Positions 1 to 9,036 of a stretch of 32,061 nucleotides of DNA are shown piece by piece. The DNA comes from Alcaligenaceae bacterium. Its GTDB lineage: Bacteria > Pseudomonadota > Gammaproteobacteria > Burkholderiales > Burkholderiaceae_B. The DNA lies in the NCBI GenBank assembly GCA_030452305.1, contig JAKDMO010000007.1:1-32061 (forward strand), given 5' to 3'. The position numbers were made by a program, and so were the translations under genes. A model generated the notes under the pieces. That model made no database searches, was not told the origin of the DNA, and worked only from the letters and a program-made list of their open reading frames with translations. Numbering within the stretch: the stretch's first letter is position 1; each line of letters begins with the position of its first letter.

Positions 1-64
1 CTATATTTGCGATGCTCGCCCAGGCGGCCCTCACAACCCTCTTTCATCGGTCACCAATCGACGT

Positions 65-793
65 ATGCGGAAACGAATCGCACTGACACCCGACGCGACA
101 CGCTGTTCCACCTGTATGCTCAATGCAATCTGCCTGCCCTTGGGCATGTCACGCAACGATGTGCTGGTTATGGACGAGCTGATCAAGGAACGTGTGCGCC
201 TGGCCAAGGGCGCCGCGCTCTACTCGCTGGGGGATCCGGTCGAGGCCATTTACGGCATACGCTACGGATCGCTGAAAACCCAGGTCCAGAACGCAAGCGG
301 GCAAATGCAGGTCACAGGCTTTCTGCTGCCAGGGGAAGTCGTCGGCCTGGACAGCCTCAGCGACGAGCGCCACGGCTCGCACGCCATCTCCCTCGAGGAC
401 TCTGAAGTCTGTGTGATTCACCTGGATGAAATGGACGAGCTCGCCCCGCGACTGCCTGTGCTGCAAACACAGTTGCGTCGGCTGATGGGCAAGGAAATCA
501 CCCGATCACACCAGTTGGTGATGACGCTGGGCAGCCTGCGATCCGAACAGCGCCTGGCGGCGTTTCTGCTGAATCTGTCGCAACGGCTGAGCACGCTGGG
601 CTATTCGCCCCACGAATTCCTGCTGCGCATGAGCCGCCAGGAAATCGGAAATTTCCTCGGGCTGACGCTGGAAACCGTCAGCCGTCTGTTTTCACGTTTC
701 GCACGCGACGGGCTGATCCGAGTCCAGCAGCGCGAGGTCCAAATCCTGGACATGGACGCGCTACGGGTTCTGTCGGGCACCGACTGCGGCTGA
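65..793 (+). CDS. fnr: FNR-type oxygen-sensing transcription regulator
   Basis: This is a 242-residue CRP/FNR-family activator that switches on anaerobic and microaerobic genes when its [4Fe-4S] cluster is intact. Cys14, Cys17 and Cys23 plus Cys116 have the same spacing as the four cluster ligands of E. coli FNR (first to last 102 residues apart). The middle of the protein is a cyclic-nucleotide-binding-like barrel. The C-terminal helix-turn-helix contains ETVSRL, which carries the Glu, Ser and Arg residues that FNR uses to read TTGAT half sites. A matching FNR box precedes the cbb3 operon at 7274-7287, so that operon is a likely target. The ATG at 65 has no clear ribosome site, and the frame stays open to the left edge of the window, so the true start could lie further upstream. 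The gene converges with the cco operon, 24 bases apart. Confidence 0.93.
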   Translation: MRKRIALTPDATRCSTCMLNAICLPLGMSRNDVLVMDELIKERVRLAKGAALYSLGDPVEAIYGIRYGSLKTQVQNASGQMQVTGFLLPGEVVGLDSLSDERHGSHAISLEDSEVCVIHLDEMDELAPRLPVLQTQLRRLMGKEITRSHQLVMTLGSLRSEQRLAAFLLNLSQRLSTLGYSPHEFLLRMSRQEIGNFLGLTLETVSRLFSRFARDGLIRVQQREVQILDMDALRVLSGTDCG

Positions 794-817
794 ACGCAGC
801 AGGTGCGCCGCGCCCGG

Positions 818-1072
818 CTAATGACTCATCGGCTCGTCGAACTCATCGAGCACCACACCGCGCGGCGCCATGGCGAGGCTAAGCGCGCTCGATCCCGCCG
901 CCATCGCCCAGAACAAAAAGAAACCCAGCGCGTAGACCAGTTGCCGGCTGCCGCGCAGATGGTCCAAGAACAGCACATCCTGCGGATCCACCAGGGCAAA
1001 GACAATTCCACTGGTCACACCCGCCACCAGAAACGATGGCCACAGGATCCACATCAGTTGACGAGCTTTCAT
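818..1072 (-). CDS. Small two-helix membrane protein, last gene of the cco operon
   Basis: This 84-residue protein has two predicted membrane helices, roughly residues 7-27 and 45-68, joined by a short loop containing DPQDVLFLD. The tail is acidic. I do not recognise a named family. Its place directly after the FixH-like gene, on the same strand with a 26-base gap, suggests it is co-transcribed with and accessory to the cbb3 oxidase, but no catalytic or metal-binding motif is visible. The ATG at 1072 was chosen because AGGGAG lies 8-9 bases upstream of it; longer reading in this frame would run into the preceding gene in a nonsense composition rich in Arg and Gly. Confidence 0.7.
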   Translation of the reverse strand: MKARQLMWILWPSFLVAGVTSGIVFALVDPQDVLFLDHLRGSRQLVYALGFFLFWAMAAGSSALSLAMAPRGVVLDEFDEPMSH

Positions 1073-1098
1073 TCTGAAACTCCCTCTTTCTGGTCGGC

Positions 1099-1326
1099 TC
1101 AGCGCGCCGATTGTACCGGTGCGGGCCGGCTGACATGCAAGCCGTTCTTGACCCCACCGTCCTGTATGGCCTGGTCGCCGTAGCTTTGAAACGCCAGTAC
1201 GATGGTCACGACGCACCCGACCACTGCCACAGCCGGCCCCAGCATCAGCAGCCACGGCCAGGGCTCGCGCCACCAGGGCCGCTTCGACTGGCGTGCTTCA
1301 CATGATTCGGGCAAATCGCTTTTCAT
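1099..1326 (-). CDS. ccoH: Short FixH/CcoH-like cbb3 oxidase assembly protein
   Basis: This 75-residue protein has the FixH signature: WWREPWPWLLMLGP leading into one membrane helix (about residues 20-44), then a periplasmic stretch with a Y/F-x-D and KNGL motif like the DYYKQGL stretch of FixH. FixH/CcoH is an integral membrane protein required for stable cbb3 oxidase assembly. Typical FixH proteins are about 150-170 residues and carry a periplasmic Ig-like domain after the helix; here the protein stops about 30 residues after the helix, so that domain is missing. The gene lies 21 bases after ccoG, with AGGA ten bases before the ATG. No frameshifted continuation of the domain is evident downstream. 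Confidence 0.72.
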   Translation of the reverse strand: MKSDLPESCEARQSKRPWWREPWPWLLMLGPAVAVVGCVVTIVLAFQSYGDQAIQDGGVKNGLHVSRPAPVQSAR

Positions 1327-1347
1327 ACCGGACGATTCCTGACAGGG

Positions 1348-2832
1348 CTAACGGGGCACATAGAAGCTGGACTGCTCGACGACTGTATCCACATCGTCGG
1401 GTGCGCGCGTCCCCACCCCTTTGAGTTGAATATCGTACAGGCCCGGCTTCAGGGATTCCGCAGGCGCACGCAACACCACCGGCACCAGACGGTTGGACGA
1501 GCTATCAACCCGCACACGGCTCTGCCCCTCATCGGCCGTACGAATTGTCAGGCCGGGCACGCCGGTCGCGCTCAGATCCAGCACCAACGGGGCCTCGGCG
1601 GTATTGATCACCTGCAGGCGATAGACGTTCTCGATCATGCCGCCGGCCACCTCACGGCCCAATGCGCCGCGATCGCGTATGACGTCCATGCGCAAGGTGG
1701 TGCGTGTGGCCAGCGAGATCACAAATCCGATGGCGATCACACCCAGCAATACGCTGTAGGCCAGAATGCGCGGGCGCAGCACGCGGCGGCGTACCTGGCT
1801 TTGCGTCAGGCCATCGGTGATCGCATTGCCAGAGGTATAGCGGATCAACCCGGGCTCGTAGCCCATTTTGTCCATGACCTGGTCGCAGACGTCCACACAG
1901 GCGCCGCAGCCGATACACATATATTGCAGGCCATCGCGTATATCGATGCCTGTCGGGCAGACTTGCACACACAGGCTGCAGTCCACGCAGTCGCCCATGC
2001 CGGCTTCCTTGTGGTCGATCTTGCGCGAGCGCCCGCCACGCGGCTCGCCGCGTACGTGATCGTAGGTGACCACAAAGGTATCGTCATCGACCATGACACT
2101 CTGGAAGCGCGCATACGGGCACATATACTTGCATACCGCCTCGCGCATGAACCCCGCATTGCCCCAGGTCGCAAAGGCGTAAAAGAGCATCCAGAACCAT
2201 TGCCACGGGCCGAGCGCAAAACTCATCAAGTCGGCGCCCAGGCTACGGATCGGTGCGAAATAGCCGATGAATGTGTAGCCCGTCCACAGAGCCACGACGA
2301 TCCACAGAAAGTGCTTGGTGGCCTTCAGGCGCAGTTTCCGGGCATTCCAGGACTGCTCGTCGAGTCGGATGCGCGCCAGGCGATCGCCCTCGATGCGCTT
2401 CTCGATCCACATGAAGATCTCGGTATACACCGTCTGCGGACACGCGTAGCCACAGAACAGACGCCCGGCCATGGCCGTAAACAGGAACAGCGCGAAGGCC
2501 GACAGCACCAGCAGGACGGCCAGGTAGATCACATCCTGTGGCCACAGGACCATGCCGAACAAATAGAACTTCCGGGCGCCCAGATCAAACAGGACCGCCT
2601 GGCGCCCGTGCCACTGCAGCCACGGCAAACCATAAAAAATCAGCTGCGTCAGGAACACCATCGCAACGCGGATACGCGCGTAGTTCCCGGAAACCGAACG
2701 CGGATAGATCTTGCTGCGCACCTCGGATAGGGCGCGCTCGACCTGTGGCGACGCCCCGCCGGAACCCTTGGAGATTCTGGGCGGCTGCCAGGCGGGAACT
2801 GTTGCCTTGGTGTCGGAGGATTCCTTGCTCAT
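1348..2832 (-). CDS. ccoG: CcoG (RdxA/FixG) polyferredoxin, cbb3 oxidase maturation
   Basis: CcoG is a membrane-bound iron-sulfur protein of cbb3 oxidase assembly that has been linked to reduction of copper before it is inserted. In the 494-residue product, helices lie at about 57-75, 98-122, 172-193 and 205-222. Paired cysteines FCGYACP (127, 131) and CKYMCP (234, 238) are followed by two ferredoxin clusters, CVDCSLCVQVCP (282-292) and CIGCGACVDVCD (306-316). Another helix lies at 357-375, and a C-terminal immunoglobulin-like domain follows. I start at the ATG at 2832, 32 bases after the ccoP stop; the frame extends to 2883, but those extra codons overlap ccoP and look unrelated to the family. 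A weak AGGA lies 13 bases before the start. Confidence 0.95.
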   Translation of the reverse strand: MSKESSDTKATVPAWQPPRISKGSGGASPQVERALSEVRSKIYPRSVSGNYARIRVAMVFLTQLIFYGLPWLQWHGRQAVLFDLGARKFYLFGMVLWPQDVIYLAVLLVLSAFALFLFTAMAGRLFCGYACPQTVYTEIFMWIEKRIEGDRLARIRLDEQSWNARKLRLKATKHFLWIVVALWTGYTFIGYFAPIRSLGADLMSFALGPWQWFWMLFYAFATWGNAGFMREAVCKYMCPYARFQSVMVDDDTFVVTYDHVRGEPRGGRSRKIDHKEAGMGDCVDCSLCVQVCPTGIDIRDGLQYMCIGCGACVDVCDQVMDKMGYEPGLIRYTSGNAITDGLTQSQVRRRVLRPRILAYSVLLGVIAIGFVISLATRTTLRMDVIRDRGALGREVAGGMIENVYRLQVINTAEAPLVLDLSATGVPGLTIRTADEGQSRVRVDSSSNRLVPVVLRAPAESLKPGLYDIQLKGVGTRAPDDVDTVVEQSSFYVPR

Positions 2833-2864
2833 GACGTGATCGCTGTCCTGTAGTGCCGATAGTC

Positions 2865-3764
2865 TTAGTTCGACTGACCCCAAACCCAGGCGGTCAGCAG
2901 CCGGATCTGCTCGGGGGTCAGGATATGCTCCTGACCAGGCATCCGATTGTCGCGACCTTCCAGAATCGTCTCGATGATGGTCGCCGCCGAGCTGCCATAC
3001 AGCCAGATGTCATCGCTCAGGTTCGGTGCCCCAAGTGCCGTGTTTCCTTTCCCTTCCGCGCCGTGACAGGCCACGCAAAAGGTATCGAAACCGCGCTTGC
3101 CGGGCACGATCCGCAAGGGGTCGTGGGCCAAGCCGGACAGCGAGCGGACATACTGGGCGATATCCGAGGCCTGAGCGGGCTTGATGGCGGCCTTCCATGG
3201 CGGCATCATGCCGTGACGCCCCTTGGTGATGGTCTGCATGATCTGCTCGGGCTCGCCCCCCCACAGCCAGTCCGTATCGGTCAGGTTGGGAAAGGTCCGC
3301 CCGCCCTTGGCATCGGATCCGTGGCACTGGGCGCAGTTATTCAGAAACAGACGCTGGCCGATTTCACGGGCTTCCTGATCAGCGGCGATATCAGGAATCG
3401 GCATGGCCTGGAAACGCTCGTAGACCGGCTTGATCCGTTCGTTGAACGCCTGCTGTTGCTGCTGTAGCTGTTTGCCCGCCGTGAAACCGAGTTGGCCCTC
3501 GTAGGAGCCCAAGCCCGGGTACAGCACCAGATACCCCAGCGCAACAATGCACAGGCCCAGATACATGACTGTCCACCAGCGCGGCACGGGATTGTTGAGC
3601 TCGGTCAGGTCGCCGTCCCATACGTGGCCGGTGTTCTCGACGATCTCGACATCCTTTTTCAGCCAGGCGCGTTGCGAAAACAATAGATAGATGCACCAGG
3701 CAATCCCGCCCAGCGAGATCACCGCAATATAGATGCTCCAGAAACCGCTGAAAAAATCACTCAT
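2865..3764 (-). CDS. ccoP: cbb3 cytochrome oxidase subunit III, dihaem cytochrome c CcoP
   Basis: CcoP is the membrane-anchored dihaem cytochrome c that feeds electrons to the cbb3 oxidase. The 299-residue protein has two N-terminal helices (about 9-30 and 65-84) and then two c-type haem domains with CAQCH (Cys144, Cys147, His148) and CVACH (Cys230, Cys233, His234). Likely axial methionines are in GMMPPW and RMPGQ. A short glutamine run (residues about 99-105) sits in the linker before the first haem domain. Its ATG overlaps the last 8 bases of ccoQ, so the two are probably translationally coupled. Length is normal for the family. Confidence 0.97.
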   Translation of the reverse strand: MSDFFSGFWSIYIAVISLGGIAWCIYLLFSQRAWLKKDVEIVENTGHVWDGDLTELNNPVPRWWTVMYLGLCIVALGYLVLYPGLGSYEGQLGFTAGKQLQQQQQAFNERIKPVYERFQAMPIPDIAADQEAREIGQRLFLNNCAQCHGSDAKGGRTFPNLTDTDWLWGGEPEQIMQTITKGRHGMMPPWKAAIKPAQASDIAQYVRSLSGLAHDPLRIVPGKRGFDTFCVACHGAEGKGNTALGAPNLSDDIWLYGSSAATIIETILEGRDNRMPGQEHILTPEQIRLLTAWVWGQSN

Positions 3765-3933
3765 GAGAGCCCCCGGTGTTCGTATCCTCGTGAAATTCCT
3801 CCGACAGTGCGAAAGGCAGCATCGATGCCTGGCGATTGGCCTCGGCGCGGCCGGCCGACCATGCCCACCACACGATCCCCAGGAAGGTCGCCATTCCCAG
3901 CACCGTCATCACTCCGTTGATTATGCCGACCAT
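3757..3933 (-). CDS. ccoQ: cbb3 oxidase small subunit CcoQ (FixQ)
   Basis: This is a 58-residue single-helix subunit that stabilises the cbb3 oxidase complex. The helix spans about residues 3-23 and contains the typical GIVWWAWS end, followed by an acidic, soluble tail. The start is the ATG at 3933, one base after the ccoO stop; the longer frame reaching 3987 runs inside ccoO and is not real. Its 3' end overlaps the ccoP start by 8 bases. Position between ccoO and ccoP is the standard ccoNOQP order. Confidence 0.92.
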   Translation of the reverse strand: MVGIINGVMTVLGMATFLGIVWWAWSAGRAEANRQASMLPFALSEEFHEDTNTGGSHE

Positions 3934-3934
3934 G

Positions 3935-4594
3935 TCAGTGACTCCCTGCTTCCATTGCCGCGCGGGCCGCATCGCGCCCACCCACACCCAGGCCCTGCAG
4001 ATACGCGATGATCGCGTCTTCCTCGGTCTTGCCCTTCAACTGCCCGGGCGCCTGTCCGATCTGCTCGTCGGTATAGGGCACGCCCAGTGTGCGCAGCGCC
4101 CGCATCCGAACCCGTACATTCACATCATCGACGGCATTGTGCTGCAGCCAGGGATACGAAGGCATATTCGATTCCTGCACGACGTCACGCGGATCGCGCA
4201 GGTGGATGCGATGCCACTCGTCGGAGTAGCGCCCCCCCACACGCGCCAGGTCCGGACCTGTGCGCTTGGATCCCCATAGGAAGGGATGGTCGTACATGGA
4301 TTCCGCCGCGATTGAATACGGCCCATAGCGCTGGACTTCGGACTGCAGCATGCGGATCTGTTGTGAATGGCAGCCGACACATCCCTCGCGGATGTAGACA
4401 TCGCGCCCCACCAGGCTGAGCGCCTCGTACGGACGTACGCCTTCCACCGGGGTCGTCGTGGAGTGCTGGAAGAACAGCGGAATGATCTGCACCAGGCCCG
4501 AGACCGAAACCACCAGGATGCTAAAGAAAATCAGCCATCCGACATTGCGTTCCAGCAGTTCATGAGAGAAGCGCTTCTTTTTCGTACTGGTCAT
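3935..4594 (-). CDS. ccoO: cbb3 cytochrome oxidase subunit II, monohaem cytochrome c CcoO
   Basis: This 219-residue membrane-anchored cytochrome c passes electrons from CcoP to the CcoN core. One N-terminal helix (about 20-42) anchors it. The haem site is GCVGCHSQQ (Cys72, Cys75, His76). The conserved segments [10 protein letters not shown] and [10 protein letters not shown] follow, and the methionine of the second is the probable axial ligand. It starts 12 bases after the ccoN stop with AGGAGG-like sequence ahead of the ATG. Length and motif order are typical. Confidence 0.97.
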   Translation of the reverse strand: MTSTKKKRFSHELLERNVGWLIFFSILVVSVSGLVQIIPLFFQHSTTTPVEGVRPYEALSLVGRDVYIREGCVGCHSQQIRMLQSEVQRYGPYSIAAESMYDHPFLWGSKRTGPDLARVGGRYSDEWHRIHLRDPRDVVQESNMPSYPWLQHNAVDDVNVRVRMRALRTLGVPYTDEQIGQAPGQLKGKTEEDAIIAYLQGLGVGGRDAARAAMEAGSH

Positions 4595-4606
4595 GACGGA
4601 CCCTCC

Positions 4607-6088
4607 TTATGCCATGGCAGGCGAAACAGATACCGGACTGTGGACATCATCCGCAGTCCCCAACGGCACCGGCGGGTTGACCCTGGCTTGGCCCTTGACC
4701 GTGATCCAGGTGTTCCAGGCCATGACGACCATTCCGGCCAGGAAAAACAGGCCGCCAATCATGCGGATGGTGTAGAACGGATAAGTCGATTTCACGACCT
4801 CGGCAAAGCTGTACATCAAGGTGCCATCGGCGGCGGTGGCACGCCACATCAGACCCTGCATCACCCCGGCAATCCACATCGAGCTGATGTAGAGCACCAC
4901 GCCCAGCGTTGCCAGCCAGAAATGCAGGCTGATCAAATCGACGCTCGCCATGCTTTTGCGACCGTACAGGCGGGGAATCAGGTAGTACAACGAGCCGAAG
5001 GTAATCATCGCCACCCAGCCCAGCGCGCCGACGTGCACGTGACCCACCGTCCAGTCGGTGTAGTGCGACAAGGCGTTGACGGTGCGGATCGACATCATCG
5101 AGCCCTCGAAGGTCGCCATGCCATAGAAGGACAGCGCCACCACGAGGAACTTCAGGATCGGATCGGTGCGCAGCTTGTGCCAGGCGCCCGATACCGTCAT
5201 GATTCCGTTGATCATGCCACCCCAGGACGGCGCCAGCAGAATCAGCGAAAAGGCCATGCCCAGCGACTGGGTCCAGTCGGGCAGCGAGGTATACAGCAGG
5301 TGGTGCGGCCCCGCCCACATATACGTGAATGCCAGCGCCCAAAAGTGCACAATCGACAGGCGATAGGAATAGATGGGCCGCCCGGCCTGCTTGGGCACAA
5401 AGTAGTACATCATCCCCAGGAAGCTGGTGGTCAGGAAAAAACCCACCGCGTTATGGCCATACCACCACTGCACCATGGCGTCCTGTACCCCGCCGTACAC
5501 CGAGTACGATTTCCAGAAGCTGACGGGCAGTTCAAGGTTATTGAAAATATGCAGGATGGCGATGGTGAGGATGTAGGATCCAAAAAACCAGTTGGCCACA
5601 TAGATGTGCTTGCCCCGGCGCTTGGCAATCGTTCCAAAGAACACGACTGCGTACGCCACCCACACCAGTGTGATCAGGATGTCGATCGGCCACTCGAGTT
5701 CGGCGTATTCCTTGGTGCTGGTGTAGCCCAGCGGCAAAGTGATCACCGCGGCCACGATCACCACCTGCCAGCCCCAGAACGTGAAGGCCGCAAGCTTGTC
5801 GGAAAACAGGCGTGTCTGACAGGTGCGCTGCACGACGTAGTAAGATGTGGCAAACAGGCCGCTGCCGCCGAAGGCAAAAATCACGGCATTGGTATGCAAA
5901 GGCCGCAGGCGGCCATAGCTGAGCCACGGAATATCAAAATTGAGGCCCGGCCAAATCAACTGCGAAGCAATCAGTACGCCCACAGCCATTCCGACGACCC
6001 CCCAGATGATGGTCGCGATTGTGAACTGCCTGACTACCCCGTAGTTGAAGGTTTCCACCGGTGCCCCGACCGTGTCGGACATGCCCAT
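4607..6088 (-). CDS. ccoN: cbb3 cytochrome oxidase catalytic subunit I CcoN
   Basis: CcoN holds the haem b and the haem b3-CuB site that reduces oxygen to water and pumps protons. The 493-residue product has about 12 membrane helices. Visible ligand motifs are LHTNAVIF (haem b), [11 protein letters not shown] and [13 protein letters not shown] (CuB histidines), and HVHVGALGW (haem b3/b histidines). Start at 6088 has AAGGGG six bases upstream; a second ATG two codons on is also possible. It follows ccoS by 36 bases with no clear separate promoter, so it is probably transcribed from the FNR-dependent promoter at about 7240. Confidence 0.98.
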   Translation of the reverse strand: MGMSDTVGAPVETFNYGVVRQFTIATIIWGVVGMAVGVLIASQLIWPGLNFDIPWLSYGRLRPLHTNAVIFAFGGSGLFATSYYVVQRTCQTRLFSDKLAAFTFWGWQVVIVAAVITLPLGYTSTKEYAELEWPIDILITLVWVAYAVVFFGTIAKRRGKHIYVANWFFGSYILTIAILHIFNNLELPVSFWKSYSVYGGVQDAMVQWWYGHNAVGFFLTTSFLGMMYYFVPKQAGRPIYSYRLSIVHFWALAFTYMWAGPHHLLYTSLPDWTQSLGMAFSLILLAPSWGGMINGIMTVSGAWHKLRTDPILKFLVVALSFYGMATFEGSMMSIRTVNALSHYTDWTVGHVHVGALGWVAMITFGSLYYLIPRLYGRKSMASVDLISLHFWLATLGVVLYISSMWIAGVMQGLMWRATAADGTLMYSFAEVVKSTYPFYTIRMIGGLFFLAGMVVMAWNTWITVKGQARVNPPVPLGTADDVHSPVSVSPAMA

Positions 6089-6124
6089 GAACTTCCCCTT
6101 GAAAACAAGTTAAGACTATCGTTT

Positions 6125-6274
6125 CTAACAATGTGAATCGTCGTCATCCAGGATGGCCGTGGCTGCGTCCTGGGTGTCGTCGAACTGGCCGGCGAATATC
6201 GCCCACCAGAATGCTGCGCCGATTGCCAGCACAAACATCAGTGATATGGGCAACAGCAAAAAAAGAATATCCAT
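6125..6274 (-). CDS. ccoS: cbb3 oxidase maturation protein CcoS (FixS)
   Basis: This 49-residue protein has one helix (about residues 2-27, with the typical GAAFWWAIFAGQFDD) and an acidic tail ending in DDDDS. CcoS is needed for insertion of the haem b and copper cofactors into CcoN. I chose the ATG at 6274 because AGGAG lies just before it and overlaps the stop of the upstream gene; extending to 6361 would add an Arg/Pro-rich nonsense stretch. In many bacteria ccoS follows the copper ATPase gene ccoI, and here it follows a CcoI remnant. Confidence 0.93.
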   Translation of the reverse strand: MDILFLLLPISLMFVLAIGAAFWWAIFAGQFDDTQDAATAILDDDDSHC

Positions 6275-6284
6275 GGCGCTGCTC

Positions 6285-7238
6285 CTAGGCCGCCTGGCCG
6301 TACCAGACCGTGTGCTTGGGCGCCAAGGCCTGGCGGTACAGGCGCCACGCGTTGGCGGCAACCGCCAGGGATGACATCAACATGGTGATCGCGGCCAGCC
6401 AGGGCTGCACCCAGCCGAAGGCGGCCAGGGGCGTCATCAGGATGTGCCAGGCGAGCGATCCGTAGAGGTTCTGCCGGGCGACCCGGGCCATCTGCGCATC
6501 CAGCAGCAAGGCCTCGGCGCGCCCAAGTGCCGGCAGGCGCAGTTGCACAGCACGCCGTGCCGCCACTGCCGTCGGGACGGACATCGACATCGCGCAAGGG
6601 CAGCTCATGACCAGCAGTGCCACCGTCACGGCAGCCGCACGATCAGGCGCGGCACCCAACCAATACAGGCCCACGACCGCAGCCAGCGCAAGCTGTATCA
6701 GCACGAACCAGAACGCCAACCGATTGGCCGATGCAAACAACGCTGTGGTATCCGTGCTCATGCCCAGCAGTGGCCCATCGACCGCCTGGCGCGCACAAAG
6801 CTCCAGGTAACGCGCCGTCAGCAGGAAGGCGACAAACATCGTCACGGAATCGAAATACACCTCGCCCGACGCACGCCAGGTACTGATCACACTAGGCAGG
6901 AAGGCCGCAGCAATACCCAGGGCGACCGGTACGTCCATCCCGACTCGCAGGCGCAGCAGGCAGCGCCAGGCACCGCGCCAGACCGGCCAGGCACAGTACA
7001 GGACGACAGGCACCGTCAGTATCAGGCTGATCCAGTTCATCAGAATGATCGCCTGGTCCAGCGAGGCCTGGGATTCAGGGCCTCGTGCGCCCGAGCGCAA
7101 ATAGCCCGGAAACGCGAACATCATGACCTGCATCATGCCCAGCCACGCCAGCCCGCAACGCGCCAGCATGTGTCGGCGCGCACGGCGAGCGGCCTCGGGC
7201 AACTGGGGCGGAGGGCTGAATATGGACAATTTGCGCAT
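6285..7238 (-). CDS. CcoI-type copper ATPase reduced to its membrane domain
   Basis: This 317-residue protein aligns by motif with P1B copper ATPases of the CcoI/FixI type but keeps only the helices. About eight membrane segments are visible. They include EVYFDSVTMFVAFLLTARYLE (helix 4 in the family) and the helix-6 metal motif SCPCAMSMSVPTA (Cys213-Pro-Cys215). The last pair, PLAAFG and MLMSSLAVAANAWRL, matches helices 7-8. Helix 4 runs almost straight into helix 5, with no actuator domain and no TGE. Helix 6 reaches helix 7 after about 40 residues, with no DKTGT, no HP motif and no GDGxND. The family is normally 720-830 residues. The helix-7 Tyr-Asn copper ligands are replaced by Trp264-His265. 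It is an intact frame without stops. Its position before ccoS is the usual ccoI place. It cannot use ATP by itself; it may be a metal permease, chaperone or assembly scaffold. A GTG at 7247 is an alternative start. Confidence 0.8.
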   Translation of the reverse strand: MRKLSIFSPPPQLPEAARRARRHMLARCGLAWLGMMQVMMFAFPGYLRSGARGPESQASLDQAIILMNWISLILTVPVVLYCAWPVWRGAWRCLLRLRVGMDVPVALGIAAAFLPSVISTWRASGEVYFDSVTMFVAFLLTARYLELCARQAVDGPLLGMSTDTTALFASANRLAFWFVLIQLALAAVVGLYWLGAAPDRAAAVTVALLVMSCPCAMSMSVPTAVAARRAVQLRLPALGRAEALLLDAQMARVARQNLYGSLAWHILMTPLAAFGWVQPWLAAITMLMSSLAVAANAWRLYRQALAPKHTVWYGQAA

Positions 7239-7287
7239 GACCGGCACTATAGAGAAACCACACGCGCCTCATATTGATAAAAATCAA
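7239..7287 (-). promoter_or_regulatory. FNR-dependent class II promoter of the cco operon
   Basis: A perfect FNR box, TTGAT-AAAA-ATCAA, occupies 7274-7287. Reading on the minus strand, TATAGT at 7251-7246 is a good -10 element. The centre of the box is 32 bases from the centre of the -10, which puts it at -41.5 from a start site near 7239, the classic spacing for an FNR-activated promoter. The predicted start site falls one base before the ATG at 7238. Confidence 0.88.
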
Positions 7288-7327
7288 ACCTAATGTGTTT
7301 GTGCCCCACGCTGCGCAGAGTGGGCGC

Positions 7328-7352
7328 AAAAAAAGGGAGGCTTGCGCCTCCC
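7328..7352 (-). terminator. Rho-independent terminator after aceA
   Basis: A perfect 7-bp stem, GGGAGGC with GCCTCCC, has a 4-base loop (7335-7352). On the minus strand it is followed by seven T residues (7334-7328). It lies 56 bases after the aceA stop and separates aceA from the FNR promoter. Confidence 0.9.
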
Positions 7353-7408
7353 GAACCGCAGAATATGACTACTGCGGAGTTCCACCCATCATTCTGTGCA
7401 AGCCGGAC

Positions 7409-8740
<1,332 letters not shown>

Positions 8741-8818
8741 GATGGTCTTCCTGGATAAAGAAAAAAGAAATCGTTGGAAACAGTCTATCCTGATGACGCA
8801 GTGCACACATGACTTATG

Positions 8819-8971
8819 TCTTATATAAGATAAAAAATATTATCCTTATTAATCATAGAATTGAAATTTAATTTTCATGTTGCGAAACGATATTTTCGAT
8901 TATGAAATATCCGATAGCGCATCGCAACATTCGTTTTTCACAATATGGAACGTGAAATTCACAATCTGAAA
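8819..8971. promoter_or_regulatory. AT-rich divergent control region between aceA and queF
   Basis: The 296 bases between the two genes contain no gene. Positions 8819-8876 are about 86 percent A+T against a high-GC background and begin with the 12-bp palindrome TCTTATATAAGA (8819-8830). An inverted repeat, ATGTTGCGA (8877-8885) and TCGCAACAT (8922-8930), encloses a second dyad, GATATTT with AAATATC. Next come two direct repeats, TTCACAATATGGAA (8937-8950) and TTCACAATCTGAAA (8958-8971), exactly 21 bases apart. The first also forms TTCAC-N10-GTGAA. These are candidate operators for acetate or fatty-acid control of aceA; the regulator is not identifiable here. A TACAAT at 9007-9012 could be the queF -10. 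Confidence 0.6.
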
Positions 8972-9036
8972 TCAGTGCGGCACACAAGGCCCCGCACGAC
9001 GAAGGCTACAATCGAATCCTCTAACGGATACTAGTC

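Noticed and set aside
1-64. Start of another gene upstream of fnr
   Set aside because: An ATG at 12 opens a frame that runs into fnr in the wrong phase, with no recognisable product; only the possible 5' extension of fnr is worth noting.
1426-2730. A 434-codon plus-strand frame opposite ccoG
   Set aside because: Shadow frame; ccoG has two intact ferredoxin motifs and the expected operon position.
3445-3475. A CAG-type run coding five glutamines in CcoP
   Set aside because: Short and mixed with CAA codons; it sits in a linker and does not look like an unstable repeat with a role.
4367-6136. A 589-codon open frame on the plus strand opposite ccoN and ccoO
   Set aside because: It is rich in His, Gln, Arg and Gly without any recognisable motif, and lies exactly opposite well-supported genes; such frames are common in high-GC DNA.
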